A stretch of DNA of 64,000 nt, from the NCBI GenBank assembly GCA_029582155.1, contig CM055897.1, positions 95,281,582 through 95,345,581 of the forward strand. Direction: 5' to 3'. The translations under genes were made by a program, and so were the position numbers. The notes below the pieces were generated by a model that saw nothing but the letters and a program-made list of their open reading frames with translations, was not told the origin of the DNA and made no database searches. This document shows positions 1-11,560 of this stretch, piece after piece; position 1 is the stretch's first letter; each line of letters starts with the position of its first letter. This stretch comes from Panopea generosa. Its lineage: Eukaryota; Mollusca; Bivalvia; Adapedonta; Hiatellidae.

Positions 1-1071
1 AAAATATTAATACTTGTGGTACATTATTTTGCGTTTATAGCGATCGGAGCAAAACGTCAACTTTTAATATAACGGGTATAAATACAACTATGAGGCCCTC
101 CCGGGGTTTTGGAAATCTGGAAAACATGGCCATTTATTTTCAGAGATCTGGGGAACATTAGCCATTACTTTCAGAGATCCAGGGATCAAAGGCCTAATTT
201 TAGAGAACTAAGGATATTGTCCTGAAAGAAAAAAATGGAAAAGTACCTAATTTGGTAAATTTTATCAGAGATAGGCAACTGGATGCAAAATTTTGTCTAA
301 ATTTCAGGTGGCACATTTGTCGTTTTCTAAAGCATGGAAACACAACTTCTCCTAAATCAACAAGCAAATTTTTGTGACTATGGTATTAAAAGAAAGTTTG
401 GGAGAGTAATTTTTCTATTTTGAATTTAAAGAAATGAAGAATTTTTGCGCTTGCTGTTATTTTTGTGTGATCATTTTCTCTTTTTAGACGGGCCATTTTT
501 AAAGTAAGAAAAAAGAAAAACGACTGTAAATATCGATATGGAAACTTAACTTATTCATCTTTCTACATAACATTTCTATTTTTATTGTGTGCTGTTTAAA
601 CGTATATATATTTGTTAAATCAATACTATCGTGTGTGTTTTTTTTTGAAAATTTCAACATATTTCGTTTTCGTATTAATTTAAATTCAGAAGAAAAAATA
701 TCAAATAATTGATAATTGGAGTTAGTCATCTTTTTTATCAGCTTTTCTTTGGTACCGAAATTATTTAATTCAGATAAAGATTCGAAGAGTTATTATATGA
801 ATAATTAAAGTGCCGTAAACAATTATATTGCTATTTGCCTGCCAGTCTCTGTCATAAGTCACTGATTTTATGTATAACTTTTATACTTGATCATAATTTA
901 CTTTTAAAATGGGATGTTGACTGCTTGAAACAGCTTTTGACAGCTTTGAAGGTTTCTGGCAACGTGTGAGTCTGGGTCTCTGCCCAACTTCGTTTCATAA
1001 TCGTATGTACCCGAAAGACATTTTAAATGGTAATTCAGAACAAATATATATTTACAGTTTTGATACTTACA

Positions 1072-1143
1072 GGCAGAATAGTGCAGTGGTAATTGTCGTC
1101 GATTTCGGATCGTAAGGACTGGTGTTCAATTCCACTCGGCATC
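1072..1143 (+). repeat. tRNA-derived SINE head
   Basis: This ~72 bp segment has a pol III A-box-like stretch (AGTGCAGTGGTAATTG) and a B-box-like stretch (GGTGTTCAATTCC) at tRNA spacing. The cloverleaf does not pair well enough to call a working tRNA, and AT-rich unrelated sequence follows. It lies inside the transposon at 92-2042, so it was inserted or captured there. Confidence 0.5.
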
Positions 1144-1282
1144 TAACTATATTTTTATTTATTAGGTCATCTTTACACAATTAAGTTATTTATTTATGTT
1201 TTATGTACTGCCTTTTGCATAAACCTTTCAGCTGTTCAAAACATTTTTTTTGTCTCTTCTGTCCTTCCCTCGATCTCTTCTT

Positions 1283-1500
1283 TGACTCTACGTGCCAAAG
1301 GCCAGCAGGACTAAATATGTCGTGGTGAATTGTCCGTCATCCGTCCGTTAACATTTTTCTTGTAGACGCGATATTACCCCCGCCACTAAATTTTCAACGA
1401 ATCTTAACAAAACTTGCACAGCATTTATATAACCACAACATATCGAACAAGTTCTTGAACCAGCGTGATTGAACCACAAATGCCCCCTGCCACAGGGCTT
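1283..1500 (+). repeat. Fragment of the GGCCAAAGGCCAG-headed dispersed repeat
   Basis: It starts with the short palindrome GCCAAAGGCCAGCAGGA, followed by GTCCGTCATCCGTCCGTT. This is the same head-plus-GTCCGTC arrangement as the elements at 35446 and 59661. The conserved 3' end (GGCCTCTTGTT) was not found, so only the head of the element appears to be present. Confidence 0.45.
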
Positions 1501-2274
1501 ACAAGCACATCTTTAAGGAAACTTAAAAAAATGCACATTTTCTTTAAATGTTCAAGCCATAGACCTTAGATATTTTACATGAAGCATTGTTACTATCGGG
1601 GTCTTCTGAAAGGGTCGTAGAAGTATGGTTCCCGGGGTCAAATTTGAGCATTTCACCTGAAAATATCCTATGTGTCCTCTCTAGTGAAGTCAGACACGAT
1701 TTCATTGAACTTGATGAGGATTAACCTACATATACATTCAAACAGACCTTGTCAAGACGTTTGACATACAGAAAAAGAGATGTAGAGGGTGAACCGGATC
1801 TGCCTGCAGAACAAGGAAAAGAAGACAGTGCACGGATTTTGCTTATTATGATGATGTGTAAATAATAATAGAGTAGACTATAGTAGACGTTTTACTTAAG
1901 GGAACATTATTTGGTACTTTCAGGGAACTATGTTTAAAACTTCTGGAGATCTTGGGAACAGTGGAAATTCTTTTGGAGATCTGGGGAACAATAGGCATTA
2001 CTTTTAGAAATCCAGGGAACAGGGATCCCCTGGGAGGGCCTCAACTATACTATACCGGTATACAAAAACGGATTTACAATAACAGTCCATATTGATAACA
2101 AAGTTATACTTTCCTTACTTTATATATATGCTTCCCCTAGGTATGTGACGATAATGAGGAAAATAGGACAGATCTTATGATCAGATGATCATACAAAATA
2201 ATAAAGACAAAAATTATAATAATCATAATAATAATAATAATAATGATGATAAGTACTGCGGTGATAGTGATGGT

Positions 2275-2552
2275 TGATTGATTGAATATTAAGCGTCATT
2301 TTATGCCATCGATGGCTAACAGACGATCAGTTAACCTAACCACTCTTTCCTGGGATTAACAGGTACTCGAACAAACCCCTTCTTCGCAAGTTACTGATAA
2401 CTTTCCCACGTGAATCAGTGGTGAGAGATGAATGATAATGAGACACAATCTCGTATATGTTCCATCACGGAGACTGTTGCCGGACGGAGATTCGAACGCA
2501 CGACCCCTGGATTGATAATCAGACGTGTTACTGACTGAGCTAATCGGACCCG
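2275..2552 (-). mobile_element. tRNA-derived SINE (family A), near full length
   Basis: Read on the minus strand it starts with GATTAGCTCAGTCAGTAACA (A box), then GTGCGTTCGAATCTC (B box). A conserved body follows, ending in TTAACC...GGTTAACTGATCG and a stretch rich in TTCAATCAATCA. The same body recurs at 16250-18005 (interrupted), 22230-24610 (interrupted), 27515-27690 (partial) and 39140-39390. It abuts the triplet array that starts at about 2560. Confidence 0.8.
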
Positions 2553-2559
2553 GCCATAT

Positions 2560-5500
2560 AGTGATGGAGACGATAATGACAATGACAATGGTCGTGGTGA
2601 TGATGACGATGATGACAATGGTAGAAGTGGTGGTGATGACGACGATGATGACAATGGTAGTGGTGGTGGTGGTGGTGGTGGTGGTAGTGACGATGATGGC
2701 AATGGTAGTGGTGATGACGATAATGACAATGACAGTGGTCGTGGTGGTGATGATGATGATGACAATGGTAGTAGTAGTGGTGGTGGTAATGACGATGATA
2801 ACAATGGTAGTGTAGGTGATGAGACGATAATGACAATGACAGTAGTTGTGGTGATGATGACGATGATGACAATGGTAGTGGTGGTGGTGATGATGACGAT
2901 GATGACAATGGTAGTGGTGGTGGTGATGACGACGATGATGACAATGGTAGTGGTGGTGGTGGTGGTGGTGACGATGATGGCAATGGTAGTGGTGATGACG
3001 ATAATGACAATGACAGTGGTCGTGGTGGTGATGATGATGATGACAATGGTAGTAGTAGTGGTGGTGGTAATGACGATGATAACAATGGTAGTGGTGGTGG
3101 TGATGACGATGATGACAATGGTAGTGGTGGTGTGATGATGACGATGAAGATCATGGCAGTGGTGATGGTGGTGATGACGATGATGACAATGGTAGTGGTG
3201 TTGGTGGTGATGACGGTGATGACAATGGTAGTAGTGGTGGTGGTGATGACGATGATGACAATGATTTTAGTAGTGTAGGTGATGAGACGATAATGACAAT
3301 GACAGTAGTTGTGGTGATGATGACGATGATGACAATGGTAGTGGTGGTGGTGATGATGACGATGATGACAATGGTAGTGGTGGTGGTGGTGGTGACGATG
3401 ATAACAATGGTAGTGATGGTGGTGATGACGATGATGACAATGGTAATAGTGGTGTGATGATGACGATGATGATAACGGTAGTAGTTTTGGTGGTAATTAC
3501 CATGATGACACTGGTAGCGGTAGTGGTGATGATGACGATAATGACAATGGTTGTGGGGGTGGAGGTGGTGAAGGCGATTATGACAATGGTAGTGGTGCTG
3601 ATGTCGGAGGCGATGATGACAATGGTATTGTAGGTGGTGATGTAGGCGATAATGACAATGGAAGTGGTGCTGGTGATAATGACAATAATGACAATGACAG
3701 TGATTGTGGTGATGATGACAATGGTAGTGGTGTTGGTGGTGATGACGGTGATTACAATGGTAGTAGTGGTTGTGATGATGACGATAATGACAATGGTTGT
3801 AGTGGTGGTAGTGGAAGCGATTATGATAATGGTGGTGGTGGTGGTGGTGGTGGAGGCAATAATGACAATGGTAGTGTAGGTGGTGATGTAGGCGATAATG
3901 ACAATGGAATTGGTGCTGGTGATAATGACGATAATGACAGTGGTTTTGGTGATGATGACTATGATGACAATGGTAGTGGTGGTGATGAGACGATAATGAC
4001 AATGGTAGTGGTGGTGATGAGACGATAATGACAATGGTAGTGGTGGTGACGAGACGATGATGATAATGACAGTGATCGTGGTGATGATGACGATGATGAC
4101 AATGGTAGTGATGGTGGTGATGACGGTGATGAAAATGGTAGTAGTTGTGGTGATGATGACGATATTGACAATGACAGTGGTTGTGGTGATGATGACGATG
4201 ATGACAATGGTAGTGGTGTTGGTGGTGATGACGGTGATGACAATGGTAGTGGTGGTGGTGATGATGACGATAATGACAATGGTGGTGGTGGTGGTGGTGG
4301 TGGTGGTGGTGGAGGCGATTATGACAATGGTAGTGGTGGTGGTGGTGGAGGCGATAATGACAATGGTAGTGTAGGTGGTGATGTAGGCGATTATGACAAT
4401 GGAAGTGGTGCTGGTGATAATGACAAATCGACAATGACAGTGATCGTGGTGATGATGACGATGATGACAATGGTAGTGATGCTGATGATGATGACGATGG
4501 TGACAATGGTATTGGTGGTAGTGATGGAGGCGATAATGACAATGGTAGTGGTGGTGGTGTTGAGACAATAATGACAATGACAGTTGTCGTGGTGATGATG
4601 ACGATGATGACAACGGTAGTGGTGGTGGTGGTGACGATGATGACAATGGTAGTGGTGGTGATGACGATGACAATTATAGTGGTGGTGGTGATAACGGTGA
4701 TGACAATGGTAGTGGTGGTGGTGATGACGATGATGACAATGGTAGTGGTGGTGGTGGCGATGACGATTATGACAATGGTAGTGGTGGTGGTGGTGATGAC
4801 GATTATGACAATGGTAGTGGTGGTGGTGATGATGACGATGATGACAATGGTAGTGGTGGTGGTGATGACGATAATGACAATGGGAGTGGTGTTGGTGATG
4901 GAAGCGATAATGACAATGATAGTTGTGGTGCTGATGTAGACGATGATGACAATGGCAGTGGTGGTGGTGATGATGATAATGACAATGGTAGTGGTGGTGG
5001 TGGTGGTGATGACGATGATGACAATGATTGTTGTGGTGGTGGGGATGACGATAATGACAATGGTAGTGGTGGTGGTGATGATGACGATTATGACAATGGT
5101 AGTGGTGGTGGTGGTGGTGGTGATGACGATAATGACAATGGTAGTGGTGGTGGTGGTGGTGGTGGTGGTGGTGGTGGTGGTGACGATAATGACAATGGAA
5201 GTGGTGGTGGTGATGATGACGATAATGACAATGGCAGTGGTGGTGATGAGACGATAATGACAATGGTAGTGGTGGTGATGAGACGATGATGATAATGACA
5301 GTGATCGTGGTGATGATGACGATGATGACAATGGTAGTGATGGTGGTGATGACGGTGAAGGCAATGGTAGTGGTGTTGGTGGTGATGACGGTGATGACAA
5401 TGGTAGTGGTGGTGGTGATGATGACGATAATGACAATGGTGGTGGTGGTGGTGGTGGTGGTGGTGGTGGTGGTGGTGGAGGCGATTATGACAATGGTAGT

Positions 5501-6240
5501 GGTGGTGGTGGTGGAGGCGATAATGACAATGGTAGTGTAGGTCGTGATATAGGCGATAATGACAATGGAAGTGGTACTGGTTGTGGTGGTGTCGGTGGTG
5601 GTGGTGGTGATGGTGGTGACGATAATGACAATGGAAGTGGTGATGGTGATGATGACGATGATGACAATGGTTGTGGTGGTGGTGACGATAATGACAATGG
5701 AAGTGGTGGTGGTGATGATGACGGTGATGACAATAGTAGTCGTGGTGGTGATGACGATAATGACAATGGTAGTGGTGGTGGTGATGATGACGATGATGAC
5801 AATGGTAATGTTGGTGGTGATGATGACGATGATGACATTGGAAGTGGTGGTGGTGATGATGACGATGATGACAATGGTAGTCGTGGTGGTGATGACGATA
5901 ATGACAATGGTAGTGGTGGTGGTGATGATGACGATGATGACAATGTTAGTGGTGGTGGTGGTGGTGATGATGACGATGATGACAATGGTAGTGGTGGTTG
6001 TGATGACGATTATGACAACAGAAGTGGTGGTGGTGATGATGACGATGATGACAATGGTAGTGGTTGTGGTGATAACGATGATGACAATGGTAGTGGTGAT
6101 GGTGATGACGATTATGACAATGGTAGTGGTAGTGATGAGGCGATAATAACAATGGTAGTGGTTGTAGTGATGACGATTATGACAATGGTAGTGGTGATGG
6201 TGATGACGATTATGACAATGGTAGTGGTGGTGGGGATGAT
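2560..6240. repeat. 3.7 kb purine-purine-pyrimidine (RRY) triplet minisatellite array
   Basis: Almost every triplet of the + strand is RRY (GAT, GAC, AAT, GGT, AGT). A core such as GATGACAATGGTAGTGGT alternates with GATGATGAC and GGT runs, in units that vary mainly by multiples of three. The + strand is G-rich and nearly free of C except in GAC. Larger duplications are visible: about 4042-4400 is repeated at about 5270-5560. Very long His-, Val/Met- or Pro/Ser-rich reading frames on both strands are products of this composition and do not look like proteins. The RRY frame would read Asp/Asn/Gly/Ser, but it has no start codon and is shifted at each GATGAGACGATAATGAC junction. Confidence 0.9.
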
Positions 6241-6940
6241 GGCAATGTTGAGATGGACATGATCCAAATTGCTCAATGGTTCAAGATCTGCAATTATAAA
6301 CAAAACAATACATACCTTGGCCAGCTTGTTTTTGCTGTTGTCAGTTTTTATAATTACATGGTTTCGTGGGACCTATCAATTTCCAGCTAACAGTATCACG
6401 TCTTCCACAATCTATTCAGACAGACCAGGATCAAACTTTATGTCTGGACCATTCCAACAATTCCTGCATGCACCAGTATCTTTTAATAAAACAAAACAAA
6501 TCAATAGCTTGTTGTACGGAGTCTCAGGATGCTTTAGGAAGATTTCACCAGACATTAAAAAATACGACACGATCATATTGTTTTGACTGTGAACGTGACT
6601 GGTAGGGAGGCACATGTTATTGCCTCTAGGGAGTCTGGTCAAGAAATGCTTGGTTTTAATAAAATTAATAATCATTTTGTGTTTGTGCTCGTGGAGCGTT
6701 AAAACTTTTCAAAGAGAGATTTATTCTGCCGAGACTTGTGAGTATTATAGTTTTTGTGTTGACTGGAAGGAGAGATAGTGTGTATAGATAATATGTTAAT
6801 TGCAAGAGTGACCGATATGCAATTATGCTATTAGATGGGATACATAAGTGCATAAAGGGTCAAGAACAGTATCGTATATAGTGATCGTGTGTACAAACAT
6901 GTACATAACATAGCTAAAGTTGTGTCCCATTATATGACAC
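6241..6940. other. Unique-looking intergenic stretch, no gene supported
   Basis: Short overlapping open frames (for example 6269-6586 on + and 6412-6675 on -) give no recognisable domain and have no splice context. I see no promoter, RNA gene or clear repeat here. Confidence 0.5.
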
Positions 6941-7192
6941 TATGGACCTCCTTCTAGATATGTTTAGGCACTCCCGGGGGGTTTGGAGAACTGGTGAACA
7001 TGGCCAATTATTTCAAGAGATCTGGGGAACATTGGCCATTACTTTCAGTGATCAATGGATCAAAGTCCTAATTTTAGAGATCTGGGGGAAATGCTTTTGG
7101 GGAACTATGGCAAATACTTTTGGAGATCTGAGGAACAATGGACATTACTTTAAGAGATCCAGGGAACAGGGACCCCCATGGGAGGTCCTCAT
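6941..7192. mobile_element. Short deletion derivative of the 92-2042 transposon
   Basis: It has the same subterminal units (GAGATCTGGGGAACATTGG, CATTACTTT) and a right end CCATGGGAGGTCCTC matching the larger element. Only about 250 bp remain. The left end carries an extra ~20 bp between GGACCTCC and CACTCCCGGGG. No clean target duplication remains. Confidence 0.7.
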
Positions 7193-7594
7193 TTCTACAT
7201 TTAAATGTGAACTTGCTCGGATAACCCTTAAGTCAACACAATAAAAACTATAACTTATATAATAAAACTACTTTTGAAAGAGAATTCCAGTCTGAAAATA
7301 AAGTGTTCGCTCTCCTTCCTATTTCTGGAAAGTATATAATAATTATGGTCCATATACTATTGAACAAAAGGTTAGTGATCAGTCACACCCCGGAGATGCA
7401 AACAAAGACAAGTGTGTCGTGTAAATATATTAAAATGATATTACGGCAGGCTCACTGATCAAATTGTTTTAGTGTTTCAAATGTCCTGCCTCAAAACAGG
7501 GATCGTCTGCTACTAGAGTTGAAAGTGATTACAGCACGCGTTCATCAAAATTTCAGAATTCGGACGTTCTCAACAACTATCTAGACCAAAAACT

Positions 7595-8090
7595 GTATCA
7601 TTGATGACTGCGTCGATAAAATTGTGATTATAAATTGTCAAAAGTTCGACTTACTAAAAGGTAAAGTACTGGCAAACCCCTCTTACTGGAAAAGCAAAGG
7701 TGTCTGCGTTTGTGATACCTGATGGATTTTATCAATACAAGTAATGCCATTTGGTATTAACGCCTATCAATTCTCCGGCTTCTTTCAACGGTTCACCAAC
7801 AAAATAATATTATGTCTAGATCGTACAGATGGATATATTGTTGATGACATCAAATACAGTGACGCCTGGAAGAGTCGTACTTAGGCGACAGATTCGATAA
7901 TTCTTCGACAGACTGGGCGATGCAAAGTTGATAATGAATTTAGCAAAGCGTGAATTTTGTCATGCTTGTGTTTTATGTGACAACATGAACAGGTAAAACA
8001 TACCGATTCTAAGCCTAAGGCCAATGGTTTTATTGATAGCCTATGAGATTTCTTGGTCTGGCCGGCTACTATATGAAATGTAACAATAGT
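7595..8090 (+). pseudogene. Gypsy (Ty3-type) reverse transcriptase relic
   Basis: Conceptual translation across several frames gives pieces in the order expected for a Gypsy polymerase. These are a DLLKG-like stretch near 7650, VMPFGINA near 7745, an FFQRFTNK-like stretch near 7785, a YIVDDIKYSD stretch (the catalytic Asp-Asp box) near 7835, and LGLAGYY near 8055. Stops and frameshifts separate these blocks. No long terminal repeats, protease or RNase H could be traced. It is a dead fragment of an LTR retrotransposon. Confidence 0.75.
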
Positions 8091-8814
8091 TCAGTTTTTC
8101 CTAGAATGTCGTTGAATGTTCTCAGTTAATTATGATTTTTTTTAATATGTAACATGTGCCGATTCTTTCAGAACATTCCATGATATTATATAAATAAGGT
8201 TCTTATCTATTATTCTGAGTTTGTGCTATAGTTTAGTATGAGATATATATCTTATTGAGTTCAGACTGTGACTTGGATTAATATCATTCAGTGAGAGGAG
8301 GAAATATTTTTTTTATAATTCTATTGGATACTCAAAATTATCAATTTACTGGAAACATTGTGCATTCATTAAATTTGAACTTAGGTATATCTTGGACTTT
8401 TGAACTTTATTAAATTTGGAATTCGGATATTTGCGTAGATATTTTCAAGATACGACAGATATCGCAAGTTACTCAACTTATTATTTATATTCAATTGTAT
8501 ATTTTACTAAATACTAATTATATGTAATTTGTTAAACATTTTTTCTGCTGGGTCATCGTGTTTATTGTACAGGTAACAAAAGTCTAATTGTTAAACCAAG
8601 TATAAACTTGGGTTTGGTTAAAAAAACATTTAACCAAGTATAAACTTATGTTTGGTTAAAAAAACGTTAACGTCACCGAGATGGAGCAATACATTAACAG
8701 TCGAATTGAACAAACCTGTTAAAATATTTCTCTCTGCGTCAGGTAATTGTAAATGGTATTGATACAATATGGTCTGCTACCTTGGTATGCAAGTGTTCAA
8801 AAGAATAAGCGTAA

Positions 8815-9315
8815 ACTATCCATTAACAGTAATTGGTATCTTTAGTAAATATGCTTTAGTTCTTCCACTGAAGTCTAAAACTGGCCATTCAGCTACTAAA
8901 GCAATTAACCAATTGTCGCCATGCTAGTTATGGGTTGATGGAGGATCTGAACTTTATGGCAAGATCCTTTAGAAACTTATTAATGATTACAGAATTGAAT
9001 TAATCAATGTATTATATCAGGGTAAAACTGTGGTAATTGAACGGTTCAGTCGAACTTGTAAAAGTGTTATGAATGTGAAAATATTTACTGCTAATGTAAC
9101 AAACAATTAGCAGGACGTTTTACCGAACAGTGTCAAAAAGTACAATAACACCAGACAGTGTACAATAACACCAAACAGTGTACATAGTATTGAAATGGCA
9201 CCTGTAGAACACAGTCTTAAAACGAATAAATGACAAACAAACTTGTGTAAGCGCTCAAATAAAACAAATACAATGTTCAAATTTGGCGATAAAGTCCGAA
9301 TAGGTAAGTATATAT
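8815..9315 (+). pseudogene. Polinton/Maverick-type integrase relic
   Basis: Broken frames give FSKYALVLPLKSKTG near 8840, LWVDGGSELY near 8930, VVIERFSRT near 9035 and FKFGDKVRIGKY near 9275. The order and spacing fit an rve-type integrase core followed by the C-terminal domain seen in Polinton/Maverick integrases and related transposon proteins. Stop codons (for example TAG just before LWVDG) and frameshifts make it non-functional. No capsid, polymerase B or protease relic is recognisable nearby. An integrase from another element class with a similar core is the alternative. Confidence 0.65.
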
Positions 9316-9419
9316 GGTTGTTGTTCTAAATTTGACACCAAACTAGACAGAATAAATATTTGTATTTTTATAAAAAATAATCATACAAATCTAACAAAAT
9401 ATAGTATTAAGGATCTAAA

Positions 9420-9476
9420 CGTGTGTGTGTGTGTGTGTGTGTGTGTTGGGGGGGGGGGGGGGGGGGGGGAGGGGGT
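9420..9476 (+). repeat. (GT)n microsatellite followed by a poly-G run
   Basis: About 13 GT dinucleotides run directly into 20 or more G residues, then AGGGGG. The G run could form a quadruplex, and its exact length may be unreliable in the assembly. Confidence 0.9.
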
Positions 9477-10180
9477 AGTTCTTCGTTAATGTTACCAAAG
9501 TTGTTAAAATTCATGGATTTCTTTGGAAGATATCCATGGTGTGATTTTTTATTTTAGAACCACTTTTTTCATGGACAATATAAAACAAAAATGTTGCTAG
9601 CGGATTTGTGAAACGGTTTTTTGTTGCAAGCTGATTTATTTCTTAACCTTTATAGTAGTTTGTAAACTGAAGTATTAGATGCCGAGCTGCCCGCATGTGG
9701 GGAGGGGGCAGAGTTCCGCTTTATCATATTATACTGCGGTGGGTGCTGTATGCACCGTTAAAACAGCACTTGGCGTACGTTGCTACTGGTCGTGTCACTT
9801 CTTATTTATGTACGAGTATGTACTGTAGTCTACACATTATAAGTAGGCCTTATATTAATTGTATTGCTTTGGTGACTGTATAATTTTGATGCTACATGTT
9901 GGCCTTGTATTTGAATACGTGACTTTTCAATTTGGTTATATGTTTGTTTATTAATGAGTATTTTCAGTTGTTTTCCTTATGTAAGATAATATATCAAATA
10001 TATAAGCAAATTCGGTATGTTTCTTTAAAAGTAAACAAAAACACATGGACATTCCGTTTACAGCAAATGATAAACCAATTTGAAATATATATATGTATAC
10101 ATAGGCCTATTTGATAAATTCATAATTACTTTATCTTTTAATTGAAACACGAATATATAAGCGTTATAAATTAAAATAAT

Positions 10181-10262
10181 AAGCTGGGCTTGGTGCAATG
10201 GATAGAGTGTTGACCGCACGCCAGAGGTTTGCGGTTTGACGATAACTCTAAAAAAACAACTC
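10181..10262 (+). repeat. tRNA-derived SINE head (family B)
   Basis: GTGCAATGGATAGAGTG (A box) and GAGGTTTGCGGTTTGACGA (degraded B box) lie at tRNA spacing. Related minus-strand copies are at 11290-11350 and about 12055-12135. Confidence 0.55.
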
Positions 10263-10489
10263 ACTGGCTTTCTTCACGCTCCAGCTATTTTACAAATTAT
10301 TTAGTATTTAATCAAAATTAGTTGTGTTTTCATAGCTTGTATAGAGAGAATTTTGATTCGATACATGTGTAACTATATATAGTATCCAGTTCTGATTATT
10401 AATTAAGGAAGAATATTTTTAATATTGTTTTTTGACAACGCCAAATAAAACAGATATTTGAAGTATGCTGTCCTACCATCACTTGAAAG

Positions 10490-10585
10490 CCGTGGGCGGG
10501 GCATCATTGCACTTCAGTACATTGTCAAAGGTAGGTTAACGCGCATGCGCAATTGAGATCAAGCGACTACCTGCCATGTTGAAAA
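10490..10585 (+). promoter_or_regulatory. Probable TATA-less Numb promoter
   Basis: A GC box (GGGCGGGGC, 10494-10502), an NRF1-type palindrome (GCGCATGCGCA, 10541-10551) and a YY1-like GCCATGTTG (10573-10581) follow one another within 90 bp, in a locally GC-richer patch. This combination is typical of broadly expressed TATA-less animal promoters, where YY1 sites often sit just downstream of the start site. A good splice donor follows at 10823. The transcription start is inferred to lie around 10555-10575. Confidence 0.6.
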
Positions 10586-10822
10586 TCGGTTTGCTGGATG
10601 AAAACCAAAATCTTTATATACTTATCTTTTTTAGCATTTTGACTGGATTTTTCTAAGGAAGTCACTGAAGCGAGGTCCTTAATAATTGAATTGAAGTGTG
10701 TTCAGGAAGAAATATTTTGTAAAATTGAAGTCGGAATCCATGTTTTGATCGAGATGCCCTCACGCGGACAAACGAGAAACCAAAATTATTTTGACAAAAA
10801 GTTGACATTTTAAAAATATCAG
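10570..10822 (+). other. numb: Predicted non-coding exon 1 (5' UTR) of Numb
   Basis: The exon ends in ATATCAG followed by the strong donor GTGAGT at 10823. The next exon starts after the acceptor at 13661-13663 and has an in-frame TGA (13668-13670) before its first ATG, so this upstream exon must be untranslated. Its start is approximate, set by the promoter motifs. It contains short upstream open frames, the first at ATG 10576, which could dampen translation if the start site lies upstream of them. Confidence 0.55.
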
Positions 10823-11289
10823 GTGAGTCTCAAAGGCTGAAATAGAGTGCCATTGGTGCTTTTTCTGTTGTCACTCTAATCATAGTTAAAAATATGTTAC
10901 TAATTTATTAAGTACGAATATACGGTTGCAAAAATCAATTTATCCGGAGAGAAATGTCTATTTTGCGAATAGATAATTTGTAAACATCGAACAAGAAATT
11001 ATGCATTTTAAACCTTTGTCAAGCGTGAACATCACATATATTTAAAGTCTTTGTCTGTTTGCCTGTTGTTTTTTTACTTGTAATGTCACTGCAAGCTTTC
11101 AGTATTTTATTTGCAAATTGCACTCTCTTTTGTGATTATAAATAGAAATTATGGCCATTGTCGGTGAGTAAGCAGTTTCATATATATTTTTAAAAAAACT
11201 TATGTTAGCCCAATTGTGATAAAAGCTCTGAGCTTATATGAACCAGTATCAAGTCCGCTTCCTGTTCACGGGGTAGAACTAATGCTGAA

Positions 11290-11350
11290 GTTTTTTAGAT
11301 TGTGTCAAGCTTGAACCCCGCAACCTCTGGCGTGAGTGGTCAACACTATC
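11290..11350 (-). repeat. tRNA-derived SINE head (family B), minus strand
   Basis: On the minus strand it reads AGTGAAATGGATAGTGTTG (A box), then CCAGAGGTTGCGGGGTTCAA (B box). It belongs to the family at 10181-10262. Together with that copy it flanks the first exon in opposite orientation. Confidence 0.6.
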
Positions 11351-11464
11351 CATTTCACTACTGACCTTTTAGGTAGCCTGATTAAATAAGGTGTGAATCA
11401 ACAGCTTATGATATCTGATCTGCTGTCCATCTTTAAAAGGCTTCATAGAGACGTGCAGTATGTT

Positions 11465-11560
11465 GCACTAACCTTTAAGGGTGCTTTGACCTAGTGATAA
11501 GTATGGTTGCTTCAAGTCCGCGGTTTGGTTCCCAGTGGGGTTTTGTCCGGGGATTTCTAA
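11465..11560 (+). repeat. tRNA-derived SINE-like head
   Basis: TGACCTAGTGATAAGTATGG resembles an A box, and GGTTTGGTTCCCAG about 40 bases later a decayed B box. No defined tail was found. Confidence 0.4.

Larger units (their letters stand above)
92..2042. mobile_element. Non-autonomous TIR DNA transposon, 1.95 kb, 6 bp target duplication
   Basis: The left end starts GAGGCCCTCCCGGGG and the right end is its near-exact inverted complement, CCCCTGGGAGGGCCTC. The directly flanking bases are AACTAT on both sides (86-91 and 2043-2048), a perfect 6 bp target-site duplication. Both subterminal regions consist of degenerate ~30 bp tandem units of the type GAGATCTGGGGAACA followed by a GGCCATTACTTTC-like stretch. 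No transposase frame is visible, so it is non-autonomous or an internally deleted relic. Other repeats sit inside it: a tRNA-like piece at 1072-1143 and a GGCCAAAGGCCAG-type fragment from about 1283. A shorter relative lies at 6941-7192. The superfamily is not assigned; hAT elements usually leave 8 bp. Confidence 0.85.

Noticed and set aside
3151-5436. 761-codon His/Thr/Ser-rich open frame on the minus strand, with other long low-complexity frames in 2415-6150
   Set aside because: All arise from the RRY triplet array, which rarely makes stops in any frame. No signal peptide, unique domain, splice context or consistent frame across the array.
6269-6605. Two overlapping + strand open frames of 105 and 79 codons
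   Set aside because: No recognisable motif, an overlapping antisense frame of similar length, and no splice or promoter context.
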